Shown here: one piece after another, positions 56,230-64,000 of the stretch
How positions within the stretch are numbered: the first letter of the stretch is position 1
Layout of the letters: every line of letters begins with the position of its first letter
DNA from: Neobacillus sp. PS3-12
GTDB lineage: Bacteria > Bacillota > Bacilli > Bacillales > Cytobacillaceae
NCBI RefSeq assembly: GCF_030915385.1
Contig: NZ_CP133268.1
Span: forward strand, 1,178,001 to 1,242,000
Reading direction: 5' to 3'
Length of the DNA stretch: 64,000 nt
Translations under genes and position numbers: made by a program
Notes under the pieces: generated by a model
Database searches by the model: none
What the model was told of the DNA's origin: nothing
The model's input: only the letters and a program-made list of their open reading frames with translations

Positions 56230-58869
56230 CTATTTTGCATCAAACCATGTTGGACCGTAAGCATAATCTACTTTTAATGGAACTTCCAGTTCAATCGCAT
56301 TTTCCATTATTTCTGGAACTAAAACTTTTAAGGTTTCAATTTCTTCCTGTGGAGCCTCAAAAATTAATTCGTCATGAACTTGAAGCAATAAACGGCTTTT
56401 AAGCTTATTTTTCGTTAATGCATCGGCCATATCAATCATTGCTTTTTTGATAATATCTGCTGCGGTACCTTGAATAGGTGTATTCATTGCCGTTCTCTCC
56501 GCAAAGCTTCTAACATTAAAATTACGGGCTGTTATTTCAGGAATGTATCTTCTTCGATGAAGAAGTGTCGAGACATATCCTTTTTGCTTCGCTAATTGAA
56601 CGATTTCTTCCATATACTCCTTAACTCCTGGGTAGGTATGGAAATAGCGTTCAATAAATTGGCCAGCTTCCTTCCGTGTGATTCCAAGGTTTTGTGATAG
56701 TCCATAATCACTGATTCCATACACAATGCCAAAATTAACGGCTTTAGCCTGTCGTCTCATATTGGAGGTAACTTCTTCAGCAGATGATACATGGAAAACC
56801 TCCATTGCCGTTCTTGTATGGATATCCATATCCGCTTTAAATGCTTGAATAAGCTTTTCATCACCGGAAATATGGGCGAGAACACGAAGCTCAATCTGGG
56901 AATAGTCAGAAGCAAACATGACCCACCCCTTTTCTGAAGGGATGAATGCCTGTCTGATTTTACGACCTTCTTCAAGGCGGATCGGGATATTCTGTAAATT
57001 AGGATCTGTTGAACTTAATCTTCCTGTTTGGGTTAGAGCTTGATTATATCTTGTATGTACCTTCCCTGATGAAGGATCAATTACTTTAAGCAACCCTTCA
57101 ATATACGTTGATTGAAGCTTTCCAAGTTGTCGATACTGAAGAATTTGGTCAATAATTTCATGATCAGGTGCTAATTTTTCTAAAACATCTGCAGAAGTTG
57201 AATAGCCTGTTTTCGTTTTTTTCAATGAAGGTAAGCTTAGTTTTTCAAATAAAATAATCCCTAATTGTTTCGGTGAATTAATATTAAACTTTTCGCCTGC
57301 AAGCAAATGGATGTTGCTTTCAATTTTGTTAAGCTTTTCGTTGATATCTTCGCCCATTGCTCGTAAGCGTTCACGGTCTACCTTTATCCCAGTCGATTCC
57401 ATGTCAGCCAGGATTAATGACAGTGGCATCTCAAGCTTCGTAAAAAGTTCTTCTTGTTCATTTTTACTTAAGTCATTTTTCAAGTAGTCCGTTAATTTTG
57501 AAATGGCTATACTTTTTCGGACAAGGTGCTCAGCAAGTATTGACTCTTCAGGAATTCTCCTTTTTGCCCCTTTCCCATAAAAGGAATCGTCCGATTGAAT
57601 ATTGTGGACACTATACTTTTTAGCAATGGTTGATAAGCCTTCAATGGTTTCAGAAGGGTCAATAATATAAAAAGCAATTAAGGTATCAAAGGTGACTCCC
57701 TTTAAATGAATGCCCCTACGTCTTAATGAAACCTCTGAGCTTTTTGCGTCATAAACAATTTTTTTCTTTGTATCATCTTCAGCCCATTGTTTGAAGGCTT
57801 CAGAATTAAGGGCTTTTTCTACTGGTAGGAAAAAATTTCCTTTATCGTTAACTAGTGAAATTCCGATAATATCAGCATAATGATAGTTATCATCGAGAAT
57901 TTCTACATAAAAGTAATTTTCCTCTGTAAAGATTTCAGATGTGATTTCATCTGGAATCCTATAGTCAATTTCCTCAAGTTCCTCTTGCTCTGTCTCCAGC
58001 CCTTCGTCCCCAAGCTTGTCGAGTAATGTTTGGAAGCCCAGTTCTTTAAAAATCGATACCAGTTTTTCTTTATCAAAACCATCGTATTCGATTTGATCAA
58101 GGTTAAGTGCGACTGGTGCTTCTCTTTCAATCGTTGCTAATTGTTTACTCATCACCGCTTGATCTTTAAATTCCTCAAGCTTCTCTTTTAGTTTTGCTCC
58201 GTTTACCTGTTCAATTGAACTTAATAAATTTTCAAGTGTGGAGAACTCTTTTAAAAGCTTTATCGCTGTTTTTTCTCCAACTCCCGGGACTCCTGGGATA
58301 TTATCTGATTGATCGCCCATAAGTCCTTTCATATCGACAATTTGTTTTGCCGTGAGTCCATATTTTTCATTGATATGATTTGGTGTATATTCTTCAATAT
58401 CTGTAATCCCTTTTCTTGTGATTCCCACTGTTGTACGGTCTGAAGAAAGCTGTGTCAAATCTTTGTCTCCTGAAATAACCTTAACATCAAATCCCTCTTT
58501 TTCAGCATTTAGAGAAACGGTTCCAATGATGTCATCGGCTTCAAAATTTTCCAGCTCATAGCGGGGAATTTTATAGGCATCAAGCAGTTCACGTATAAAC
58601 GGAAATTGTTCTGAGAGCTCAGGAGGTGTTTTTTGCCGTCCGCCTTTGTATTCACTAAATGTTTGATGACGGAAGGTTGTTTTCCCAGCATCAAATGCCA
58701 CAAGCATATGAGTTGGTTTCTCATCTTCTAGTATTTTCATAAGCATCATTGTAAAACCATAAACGGCATTTGTATGAATTCCTTTATTATTATTAAGTAA
58801 TGGAAGAGCAAAAAAGGCTCGATATGCAATACTATTTCCATCAATTAATACTAACTTTTTCCTGTCCAT
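56230..58869 (-). CDS. polA: DNA polymerase I
   Basis: PolA fills gaps and removes RNA primers. The 879 residues have a 5'-3' exonuclease (about 1-290, LVLIDGNSIAYRAFFALP, MKGLMGDQSDNIPG), a degenerate 3'-5' exonuclease (about 310-470) that lacks the metal-binding acids, and the polymerase with motif A (FASDYSQIELRVLAHISGD), the O-helix (RRQAKAVNFGIVYG) and motif C (QVHDELIFEAP). The start at 58869 follows AGGAGG. Confidence 0.97.
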   Translation of the reverse strand: MDRKKLVLIDGNSIAYRAFFALPLLNNNKGIHTNAVYGFTMMLMKILEDEKPTHMLVAFDAGKTTFRHQTFSEYKGGRQKTPPELSEQFPFIRELLDAYKIPRYELENFEADDIIGTVSLNAEKEGFDVKVISGDKDLTQLSSDRTTVGITRKGITDIEEYTPNHINEKYGLTAKQIVDMKGLMGDQSDNIPGVPGVGEKTAIKLLKEFSTLENLLSSIEQVNGAKLKEKLEEFKDQAVMSKQLATIEREAPVALNLDQIEYDGFDKEKLVSIFKELGFQTLLDKLGDEGLETEQEELEEIDYRIPDEITSEIFTEENYFYVEILDDNYHYADIIGISLVNDKGNFFLPVEKALNSEAFKQWAEDDTKKKIVYDAKSSEVSLRRRGIHLKGVTFDTLIAFYIIDPSETIEGLSTIAKKYSVHNIQSDDSFYGKGAKRRIPEESILAEHLVRKSIAISKLTDYLKNDLSKNEQEELFTKLEMPLSLILADMESTGIKVDRERLRAMGEDINEKLNKIESNIHLLAGEKFNINSPKQLGIILFEKLSLPSLKKTKTGYSTSADVLEKLAPDHEIIDQILQYRQLGKLQSTYIEGLLKVIDPSSGKVHTRYNQALTQTGRLSSTDPNLQNIPIRLEEGRKIRQAFIPSEKGWVMFASDYSQIELRVLAHISGDEKLIQAFKADMDIHTRTAMEVFHVSSAEEVTSNMRRQAKAVNFGIVYGISDYGLSQNLGITRKEAGQFIERYFHTYPGVKEYMEEIVQLAKQKGYVSTLLHRRRYIPEITARNFNVRSFAERTAMNTPIQGTAADIIKKAMIDMADALTKNKLKSRLLLQVHDELIFEAPQEEIETLKVLVPEIMENAIELEVPLKVDYAYGPTWFDAK

Positions 58870-58977
58870 CGTTTTCCTCCTCATTTGATTCTATAATTCA
58901 ACTATGTATATACCCCATTCTATCATGATGGGATTTAGAAATAAAAATCGGTAACCGGATTACTTACTTATGTTCAA

Positions 58978-59020
58978 AAAGAAAAAGGCGAAAGCGGGGT
59001 CTGCTTTCACCTTTTTTGTG
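58978..59020 (-). terminator. Terminator of phoPR
   Basis: AAAAGGTGAAAGCAGA pairs with CCGCTTTCGCCTTTTT around CCCC on the minus strand (one mismatch), downstream of phoR. Confidence 0.75.
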
Positions 59021-59122
59021 TTTGGCCCTTGGATGAAGGGGTTTGCATGATTATCATATCTTTTTATTATTAAATCTAAATAAAGGATATGTAAAATTTA
59101 TGTAAACTTTCATTTTTTCCTC

Positions 59123-60520
59123 TCAACCATTTGCATGAAAGTGTTTATTAAGCTCGATGGTAAACTCACTTCCCTTACCAACCTCACTCTTTGCTTTAAT
59201 TCTCCCCCGATGGGCCTCAACAATATGCTTAACGATTGCTAAACCTAAACCAGTCCCGCCAGATTCTCGGCTCCTGGCACGGTCCACACGATAAAAGCGT
59301 TCAAAAATCCGTGGTATTTCGGTTTTTTCAATCCCTATCCCTGTATCCTTCACACTTATTCGAACGAAGTAATCATTTTCTTGAACATTTACGATTACAT
59401 TTCCATCCTTCGGGGTATATGAAATAGCATTACCAATAAGATTAATAAAAACCTGTTTAATTCTGTGCACGTCTGCTTCAAGGACCACATCATCCTGTGC
59501 ACAATTTATTTGTAAGGTAATACTTTTTCCAGCTGCTTTATTTGCTAGCAGTGTAATCACATCATGCAGGATGTGCATAATGTTGAATTGGCTAATATTT
59601 AACTTAAAATCCTGCTTTTCAATTTTGGACAGTTCCAAAAGGTCATTGATTAATGATTGAAGTCGGTCACTTTCCTTTAAAATAATGTTTAGAAACTCCT
59701 TCAATGCCTTTTGATCATTCATCGCACCATCTAAAAGTGTCTCAGAAAAGCCTTTAATAGAGGTAACAGGTGTCTTTAACTCATGTGATACATTAGCCAC
59801 AAAATCTTTTCTCGTATTTTCAAGTTTTTTAATATCCGTTATATCATGAAATACGAGCAAAACACCTTTCCACACATTGTTGGTCCCAATAATGGGGACA
59901 CCATAGACTTCGAAATACCTTCGTTCAATTGCCAGTGGAAGAAGCATCTGTTTGCTGACATTTTGCTCTGTGATAAATATTTCTTCTATTAGACTACGAA
60001 CATCATGATGCTCAATTACTTCATAATACAAACGGTTCAAATAATCCTGTGGTTCAACACTGAAGATTTCTTTGTATCCTTTATTAATTAAATTAATATA
60101 ACCTCGACTATCAATTAAAATAATTCCTGCTCCCATATTTTCAATTAATACACTTAACCGATCTTGCTGCATTTCCTTGACCTTTACCATCTCCTCAAGA
60201 TTCCTTGCGAGGATGTTGATGGATGAATTAAGAGTTCCCATTTCATCCATTTCTTCAACAGAAGTTCTAGCTCGGTAGTTCCCTTTTGAAAGTTCCATGG
60301 TAACTGTGGTTGCCGCATCAATTGGCTTTGAATATTTTGTTTTAATTTTAATGGCAAGCAGGATAATTAAAATTAAAACAGCCCCAAGACTAAAAGCTAA
60401 AATCCACCATATTTCTTTATTAGGAAATTGCTTTTCCCCAACCAATAGAAGGTATGTCAGCAAAATAATTAAAATTAAGATAATTAAAGCGAAAATTAGT
60501 CTCAGCTGATGTTTAATCAT
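59123..60520 (-). CDS. phoR: Phosphate sensor histidine kinase PhoR
   Basis: PhoR activates PhoP under phosphate limitation. From the ATG at 60520 the protein has 465 residues, with two N-terminal helices (about 5-22 and 34-54) bounding a very short extracytoplasmic loop, a HAMP region (about 60-110), PAS (about 115-220), HisKA with VSHELKTPVTSIKG (His about 236) and HATPase with N, G1 and G2 boxes (LIGNAISYTP, VKDTGIGI, GGTGLGLAI). The usual PhoR extracytoplasmic domain of B. subtilis (about 120 residues) is absent. The longer open frame upstream belongs to phoP's region. Confidence 0.92.
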   Translation of the reverse strand: MIKHQLRLIFALIILILIILLTYLLLVGEKQFPNKEIWWILAFSLGAVLILIILLAIKIKTKYSKPIDAATTVTMELSKGNYRARTSVEEMDEMGTLNSSINILARNLEEMVKVKEMQQDRLSVLIENMGAGIILIDSRGYINLINKGYKEIFSVEPQDYLNRLYYEVIEHHDVRSLIEEIFITEQNVSKQMLLPLAIERRYFEVYGVPIIGTNNVWKGVLLVFHDITDIKKLENTRKDFVANVSHELKTPVTSIKGFSETLLDGAMNDQKALKEFLNIILKESDRLQSLINDLLELSKIEKQDFKLNISQFNIMHILHDVITLLANKAAGKSITLQINCAQDDVVLEADVHRIKQVFINLIGNAISYTPKDGNVIVNVQENDYFVRISVKDTGIGIEKTEIPRIFERFYRVDRARSRESGGTGLGLAIVKHIVEAHRGRIKAKSEVGKGSEFTIELNKHFHANG

Positions 60521-61232
60521 TTTCTTTTTGTCCCTCCAACTTATACCCAAGACCCCGTATTGTTTTGATATAAGTTGGCTTTTTTGAATCCTTTTCGATT
60601 TTCTCTCTAAGATGTGATATATGAACATCCACAATTCTTGTATCTCCTGCAAAATCGTAATCCCAAACTGCACTTAGCAGCTGATCGCGTGTTAGGACCC
60701 TGCCTTTATTTCGAGCCAGATATAATAAGAGTTCAAATTCTTTCAATGTTAATTCTAGTAATTCTTCATTGAAATAGGCCTCATATTGTTCAGGAACTAG
60801 CTTTAGCTCACCAATTTGAATTGATTCATTTTTGTCTACTTTTTCTGAGGTTTCTTCTTTGGTGACCTGTGCCCTTCTTAGGATTGCTTTTACACGGGCA
60901 ATTACTTCTCTGGGACTAAATGGTTTTACTAAATAGTCATCTGCACCCAGCTCTAATCCTAAAACCTTATCAAATTCTTCGTCTTTTGCTGTCAACATCA
61001 AAATGGGTATTAGAATCTTTTTTTGACGAAGTTGTTTACAGACCTCCATACCATCCAATTTTGGAAGCATTACATCCAAAATCATAATATCTGGTGACTC
61101 ATTCTCTGCTAAATCCCTTCCAGATTCTCCATCCATTGCTGTAATGACTTCAAAACCTGCCTGCTCCAAATTATATTGAAGCAATGTAACAATTGATTGT
61201 TCATCATCCACAACAAGTACTTTATTTTTCAT
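60513..61232 (-). CDS. phoP: Phosphate response regulator PhoP
   Basis: PhoP is an OmpR-type regulator. The 239 residues have a receiver domain (VDDEQS at about 8-12, phosphoacceptor Asp in IMILDVMLP about 53, Lys in LVKPFS about 102) and a winged-helix DNA-binding domain (about 135-235, AVWDYDFAGDTRIVDVHISHLR). The stop overlaps the phoR start by 8 bp. A possible -10 TATAAT lies at 61291-61296. Confidence 0.95.
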   Translation of the reverse strand: MKNKVLVVDDEQSIVTLLQYNLEQAGFEVITAMDGESGRDLAENESPDIMILDVMLPKLDGMEVCKQLRQKKILIPILMLTAKDEEFDKVLGLELGADDYLVKPFSPREVIARVKAILRRAQVTKEETSEKVDKNESIQIGELKLVPEQYEAYFNEELLELTLKEFELLLYLARNKGRVLTRDQLLSAVWDYDFAGDTRIVDVHISHLREKIEKDSKKPTYIKTIRGLGYKLEGQKEND

Positions 61233-61361
61233 AATAGCCTCCGCGAAATAGACTAAACCCCTTTTGCCTTCTCCAAAGTTACCTATGTTTATTATACAGT
61301 AAAAAGGCTCTTATTACTTGTCTCGAACATTATTGGAATCTAATTCGATTATTTGCCTAAT

Positions 61362-61396
61362 AAAAAAAATTCGAGGATGAATCATCCTCGAATTCT
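61362..61396 (-). terminator. Terminator of citZ-icd-mdh
   Basis: AATTCGAGGATGA / TCATCCTCGAATT (61369-61394) is a perfect stem with a T-run on the minus strand, past the mdh stop. Confidence 0.9.
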
Positions 61397-61426
61397 TTAC
61401 TCGCCAACGGCGGTTATTCTATAAAA

Positions 61427-62365
61427 TTATGCTAAAACAGCCATTACACTACGTACAGCTTGGGCAGACTTATCTAAGGCAGCTTTTTCTTCTGCTGTAA
61501 GTTCTAGCTCGATTATTTTTTCAATTCCGTTTCCACCTAAGATGGTAGGAACGCCAAGGTAAATTCCATCATAGCCATATTCGCCTTCAAGATATGCGAT
61601 TGTCGGAAGCACACGACGCTGATCCTTTAGAATGGCTTCGCACATTTCAACAAGTGATGCTGCTGGTGCATAATATGCACTGCCATTTCCAAGCAGGTTG
61701 ACGATTTCGCCGCCGCCTGTTCTTGTCCGGGCAACAATTGCATCTAAGCGATCTTTAGGGATTAAAGTTTCTAATGGAATACCGCCAGCATAGGAATAAC
61801 GAACAAGCGGAACCATATCATCACCATGACCACCTAAAACAAATCCGGTAATATCTTTTACAGAAAGATTTAATTCTTGAGCAATAAATGTTCTGAAACG
61901 CGCTGAATCAAGAACACCTGATTGACCAATTACGCGATGTTTAGGAAATCCCGATTCTTTGAATGCAGTGTAAGTCATAGCATCAACAGGGTTTGATAAA
62001 ACAACAATAATTGCGTTTGGAGAGTATTTTGCAACATCCTTTGCAACAGCTCTCATAATCTTTTGATTGGTTTGAACTAAATCATCACGGCTCATACCTG
62101 GTTTACGGGCAATACCGGCAGTGATAACGACAATATCAGAATCTTTGGTGTCTTCATAGCTAGATGTACCGAGAATGTTGGCATCAAACCCTTGAACAGG
62201 GCTTGCTTCAAGCATATCCAACGCTTTCCCCTTTGTTGGATTTTCCATTTGTGGAATATCAACTAAAACAACATCACTTAATTCTTTTTGAGCAAGTAAA
62301 AACGCAGTTGTTGCTCCAGTAAAACCTGCACCAATAACAGAAACCTTTTTACGATTTAATCCCAT
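61427..62365 (-). CDS. mdh: Malate dehydrogenase
   Basis: Mdh oxidizes malate to oxaloacetate in the TCA cycle. The 312 residues start [17 protein letters not shown] with the NAD loop [11 protein letters not shown], substrate arginines in [15 protein letters not shown] and the catalytic histidine in [11 protein letters not shown]. The start at 62365 gives the B. subtilis length and has AGGGGAG 7 bases upstream; earlier in-frame ATGs lie within or against that site. Confidence 0.96.
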   Translation of the reverse strand: MGLNRKKVSVIGAGFTGATTAFLLAQKELSDVVLVDIPQMENPTKGKALDMLEASPVQGFDANILGTSSYEDTKDSDIVVITAGIARKPGMSRDDLVQTNQKIMRAVAKDVAKYSPNAIIVVLSNPVDAMTYTAFKESGFPKHRVIGQSGVLDSARFRTFIAQELNLSVKDITGFVLGGHGDDMVPLVRYSYAGGIPLETLIPKDRLDAIVARTRTGGGEIVNLLGNGSAYYAPAASLVEMCEAILKDQRRVLPTIAYLEGEYGYDGIYLGVPTILGGNGIEKIIELELTAEEKAALDKSAQAVRSVMAVLA

Positions 62366-62444
62366 TGTCATTCTCCCCTTTGTTCGCAATTATCTATAAA
62401 GTTTTAATCGAACTTTTGGAACGTTTCAAAAAAGATTGCTCGCC

Positions 62445-63713
62445 TTAATCCATATTTTTAATTAAAATATCACCAAACTCAGAACATTTAACTTCAGTAG
62501 CACCATCCATTAAACGTGCAAAATCATAAGTTACAACTTTATTTTCAATTGATTTTTCCATTGATTTAACAATTAATTTTGCCGCTTCTGTCCAACCTAA
62601 ATGTTCTAACATTAATACGCCAGACAAAATTTCAGATGAAGGATTTACTTTATCTAGTCCAGCATATTTTGGAGCAGTACCGTGTGTAGCTTCAAAAATA
62701 GCGTGGCCAGTTTCATAGTTGATATTCGCACCCGGTGCAATACCGATACCGCCAACTTGTGCTGCAAGTGCATCAGAGATGAAGTCTCCATTCAGATTCA
62801 TTGTAGCTACTACATCAAATTCGCGTGGTCTTGTTAAGATCTGTTGTAGGAAGATATCTGCAATCGCATCTTTAACAATAATTTTTCCAGCTTTTTCAGC
62901 ATCTGCTTGAGCCTGATTAGCAGCCTCTACACCTTGCTCATCTTTAATGCGGTCATATTGTACCCAAGTAAAGACTTTATCTCCAAATTCTTTCTCAGCT
63001 AATTCATATCCCCAGTTCTTGAACGCACCTTCAGTAAACTTCATAATGTTTCCTTTATGGACAATTGTTACTGATTTACGGCCTTCTTTAATTGCATAGT
63101 TAATAGCTGCACGAACTAAACGAGATGTTCCTTCTTGAGAAACAGGTTTAATTCCGATTCCTGATGTTTCTGGGAATCTAATTTTTGTTACACCCATCTC
63201 ATTTTGAAGAAAATCAATTACCTTTTTAACTTGTTCTGTTCCCATTTGATATTCAATACCTGCATAGATATCTTCAGTGTTTTCACGGAAAATAACCATA
63301 TCAGTATCTTGTGGACGTTTAACAGGTGATGGCACACCTTCGAACCATCTTACAGGACGTAAGCACACAAAAAGATCCAATTCTTGACGTAAAGCAACGT
63401 TTAATGAACGAATACCGCCGCCAACTGGAGTAGTTAGAGGTCCTTTAATTGCAATCAAATATTCATTGATTACATCAAGTGTTTCTTGCGGAAGCCATTC
63501 ACCAGTTTGGTTAAAAGCTTTTTCTCCTGCTAATACTTCTTTCCAGACAATTTTACGTTCGCCTTTGTATGCTTTTTCTACTGCTGCATCTAATACTCTG
63601 ATTGCAGCTGCCCAGATATCAGGGCCTGTTCCGTCACCCTCAATAAAAGGAACAATTGGATTGTTTGGAACGTTAAGTACTCCGTTTTGAACTGTAATTT
63701 TTTCACCTTGCAT
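62445..63713 (-). CDS. icd: Isocitrate dehydrogenase (NADP)
   Basis: Icd converts isocitrate to 2-oxoglutarate. The 422 residues have [14 protein letters not shown] near the N-terminus, the substrate loop [22 protein letters not shown], the phosphate site [12 protein letters not shown], the catalytic [12 protein letters not shown] and [26 protein letters not shown]. The length is typical. It lies between citZ and mdh. Confidence 0.97.
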   Translation of the reverse strand: MQGEKITVQNGVLNVPNNPIVPFIEGDGTGPDIWAAAIRVLDAAVEKAYKGERKIVWKEVLAGEKAFNQTGEWLPQETLDVINEYLIAIKGPLTTPVGGGIRSLNVALRQELDLFVCLRPVRWFEGVPSPVKRPQDTDMVIFRENTEDIYAGIEYQMGTEQVKKVIDFLQNEMGVTKIRFPETSGIGIKPVSQEGTSRLVRAAINYAIKEGRKSVTIVHKGNIMKFTEGAFKNWGYELAEKEFGDKVFTWVQYDRIKDEQGVEAANQAQADAEKAGKIIVKDAIADIFLQQILTRPREFDVVATMNLNGDFISDALAAQVGGIGIAPGANINYETGHAIFEATHGTAPKYAGLDKVNPSSEILSGVLMLEHLGWTEAAKLIVKSMEKSIENKVVTYDFARLMDGATEVKCSEFGDILIKNMD

Positions 63714-63811
63714 TTCGTCTTCCTCCTAATATGTAATTGATATCCAGGCTGCCTAGTGAACCCCTTTGAATATGAAACCATCACTAGATGACCCTTTTGC
63801 TTTAGACTGAA

Positions 63812-63845
63812 TCAAAGGTTAGAAGGCGAGGCCTCTAACCTTTAT
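63812..63845 (-). other. Hairpin between citZ and icd
   Basis: AAAGGTTAGAGGCC pairs with its near-complement through GGCGAGGCCTC on the minus strand (about 63812-63845). There is no T-run, so it is more likely a processing or stability hairpin than a terminator. Confidence 0.5.
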
Positions 63846-63870
63846 AGAATAAAGCGGTTTAACTTATTAA

Positions 63871-64000
63871 TTAGCCCCTTTGCGATACTGGTACATAAGT
63901 CTGCATGCCAGGACCAGTATACTCGGCGCGTGGGCGAATCAAACGATTATTTTCGTACTGTTCAAGAATATGTGCAAGCCATCCTGAAACTCGGCTTACT
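63871..64000 (-). CDS. citZ: Citrate synthase (partial, C-terminal 42 residues)
   Basis: The visible C-terminus reads [20 protein letters not shown], then [11 protein letters not shown] and a stop at 63871-63873, the ending of Bacillus citrate synthase CitZ. The rest lies beyond the window. It heads the citZ-icd-mdh TCA cluster. Confidence 0.93.
   Translation of the reverse strand, partial: VSRVSGWLAHILEQYENNRLIRPRAEYTGPGMQTYVPVSQRG

Noticed and set aside
63812..63845. Terminator between citZ and icd
   Set aside because: The hairpin lacks a T-run on the transcribed strand, and the genes form a known cluster.

Overview
The window is a chromosomal segment of a low-G+C, endospore-forming Bacillaceae bacterium (Bacillus, Neobacillus or a close relative). 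This rests on spore genes (gerE, gerM, sspI, lonB, ytaF) and on gene order that largely follows the Bacillus subtilis block citZ-icd-mdh-phoPR-polA-mutM-ytaF-coaE-gapB-nrdR-dnaBI-ytxC-thrS-infC-rpmI-rplT-ysdAB-sspI-ysgA-pheST-rnhC-zapA-cvpA-polX-mutS2-lcfA-fadR-fadB-etfBA-trxA-uvrC-lysC-yslB-sdhCAB-gerE-ysmB-racE-gerM-rph-ysnAB-tig-clpX-lonBA-engB. Nearly all genes read on the minus strand. The plus-strand genes are yslB, rnhC, sspI and ysdB.

Layout by coordinate. 0-9 kb: protein quality control (engB, lonA, lonB, clpX, tig, a TPR protein) and tRNA-Arg. 9-14.5 kb: nucleotide and RNA housekeeping (ysnB, rdgB, rph), then gerM, racE, a MarR regulator and gerE. 14.5-18.5 kb: a class D sortase and the succinate dehydrogenase operon. 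18.9-23.2 kb: yslB, lysC behind a lysine riboswitch, uvrC and trxA. 23.3-28.6 kb: a fatty-acid degradation and electron-transfer cluster with a FadR operator. 28.7-34.9 kb: a 27-aa membrane ORF, mutS2, polX, cvpA, zapA and rnhC. 35-39.4 kb: a ferritin-like protein and pheST behind a T-box. 39.4-46.9 kb: ysgA, sspI, an M42 peptidase, a dimeric dUTPase, ysdB, ysdA, the infC operon with an L20 leader, and thrS with a T-box. 47-52.7 kb: ytxC, dnaI, dnaB, nrdR, an unknown gene and gapB. 52.8-53.9 kb: the only clearly accessory stretch, a decayed insertion-sequence remnant with two dispersed palindromic repeats. 53.9-64 kb: coaE, ytaF, mutM, polA, phoPR, mdh, icd and the end of citZ.

Six genes (lonB, gerE, yslB, lcfA, ytaF, mutM) each carry one apparent single-base deletion, and each lies in an A or G homopolymer on the coding strand. 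Adding one base restores a full-length protein of family-typical size in every case. The shared signature points to sequencing or assembly error rather than six independent pseudogenes.

Regulation is unusually legible: two T-boxes, a lysine riboswitch, an L20 leader, and good candidate sites for sigma-A, sigma-F, sigma-K, sigma-W, FadR and CcpN. I found no CRISPR array, prophage, defence island or biosynthetic cluster, and no convincing undescribed multi-gene system. The most unusual items are the IS remnant with duplicated terminator hairpin, the dispersed palindromes, a helically phased four-copy repeat after sspI, an orphan sortase beside gerE, and a conserved-looking 27-aa membrane ORF.
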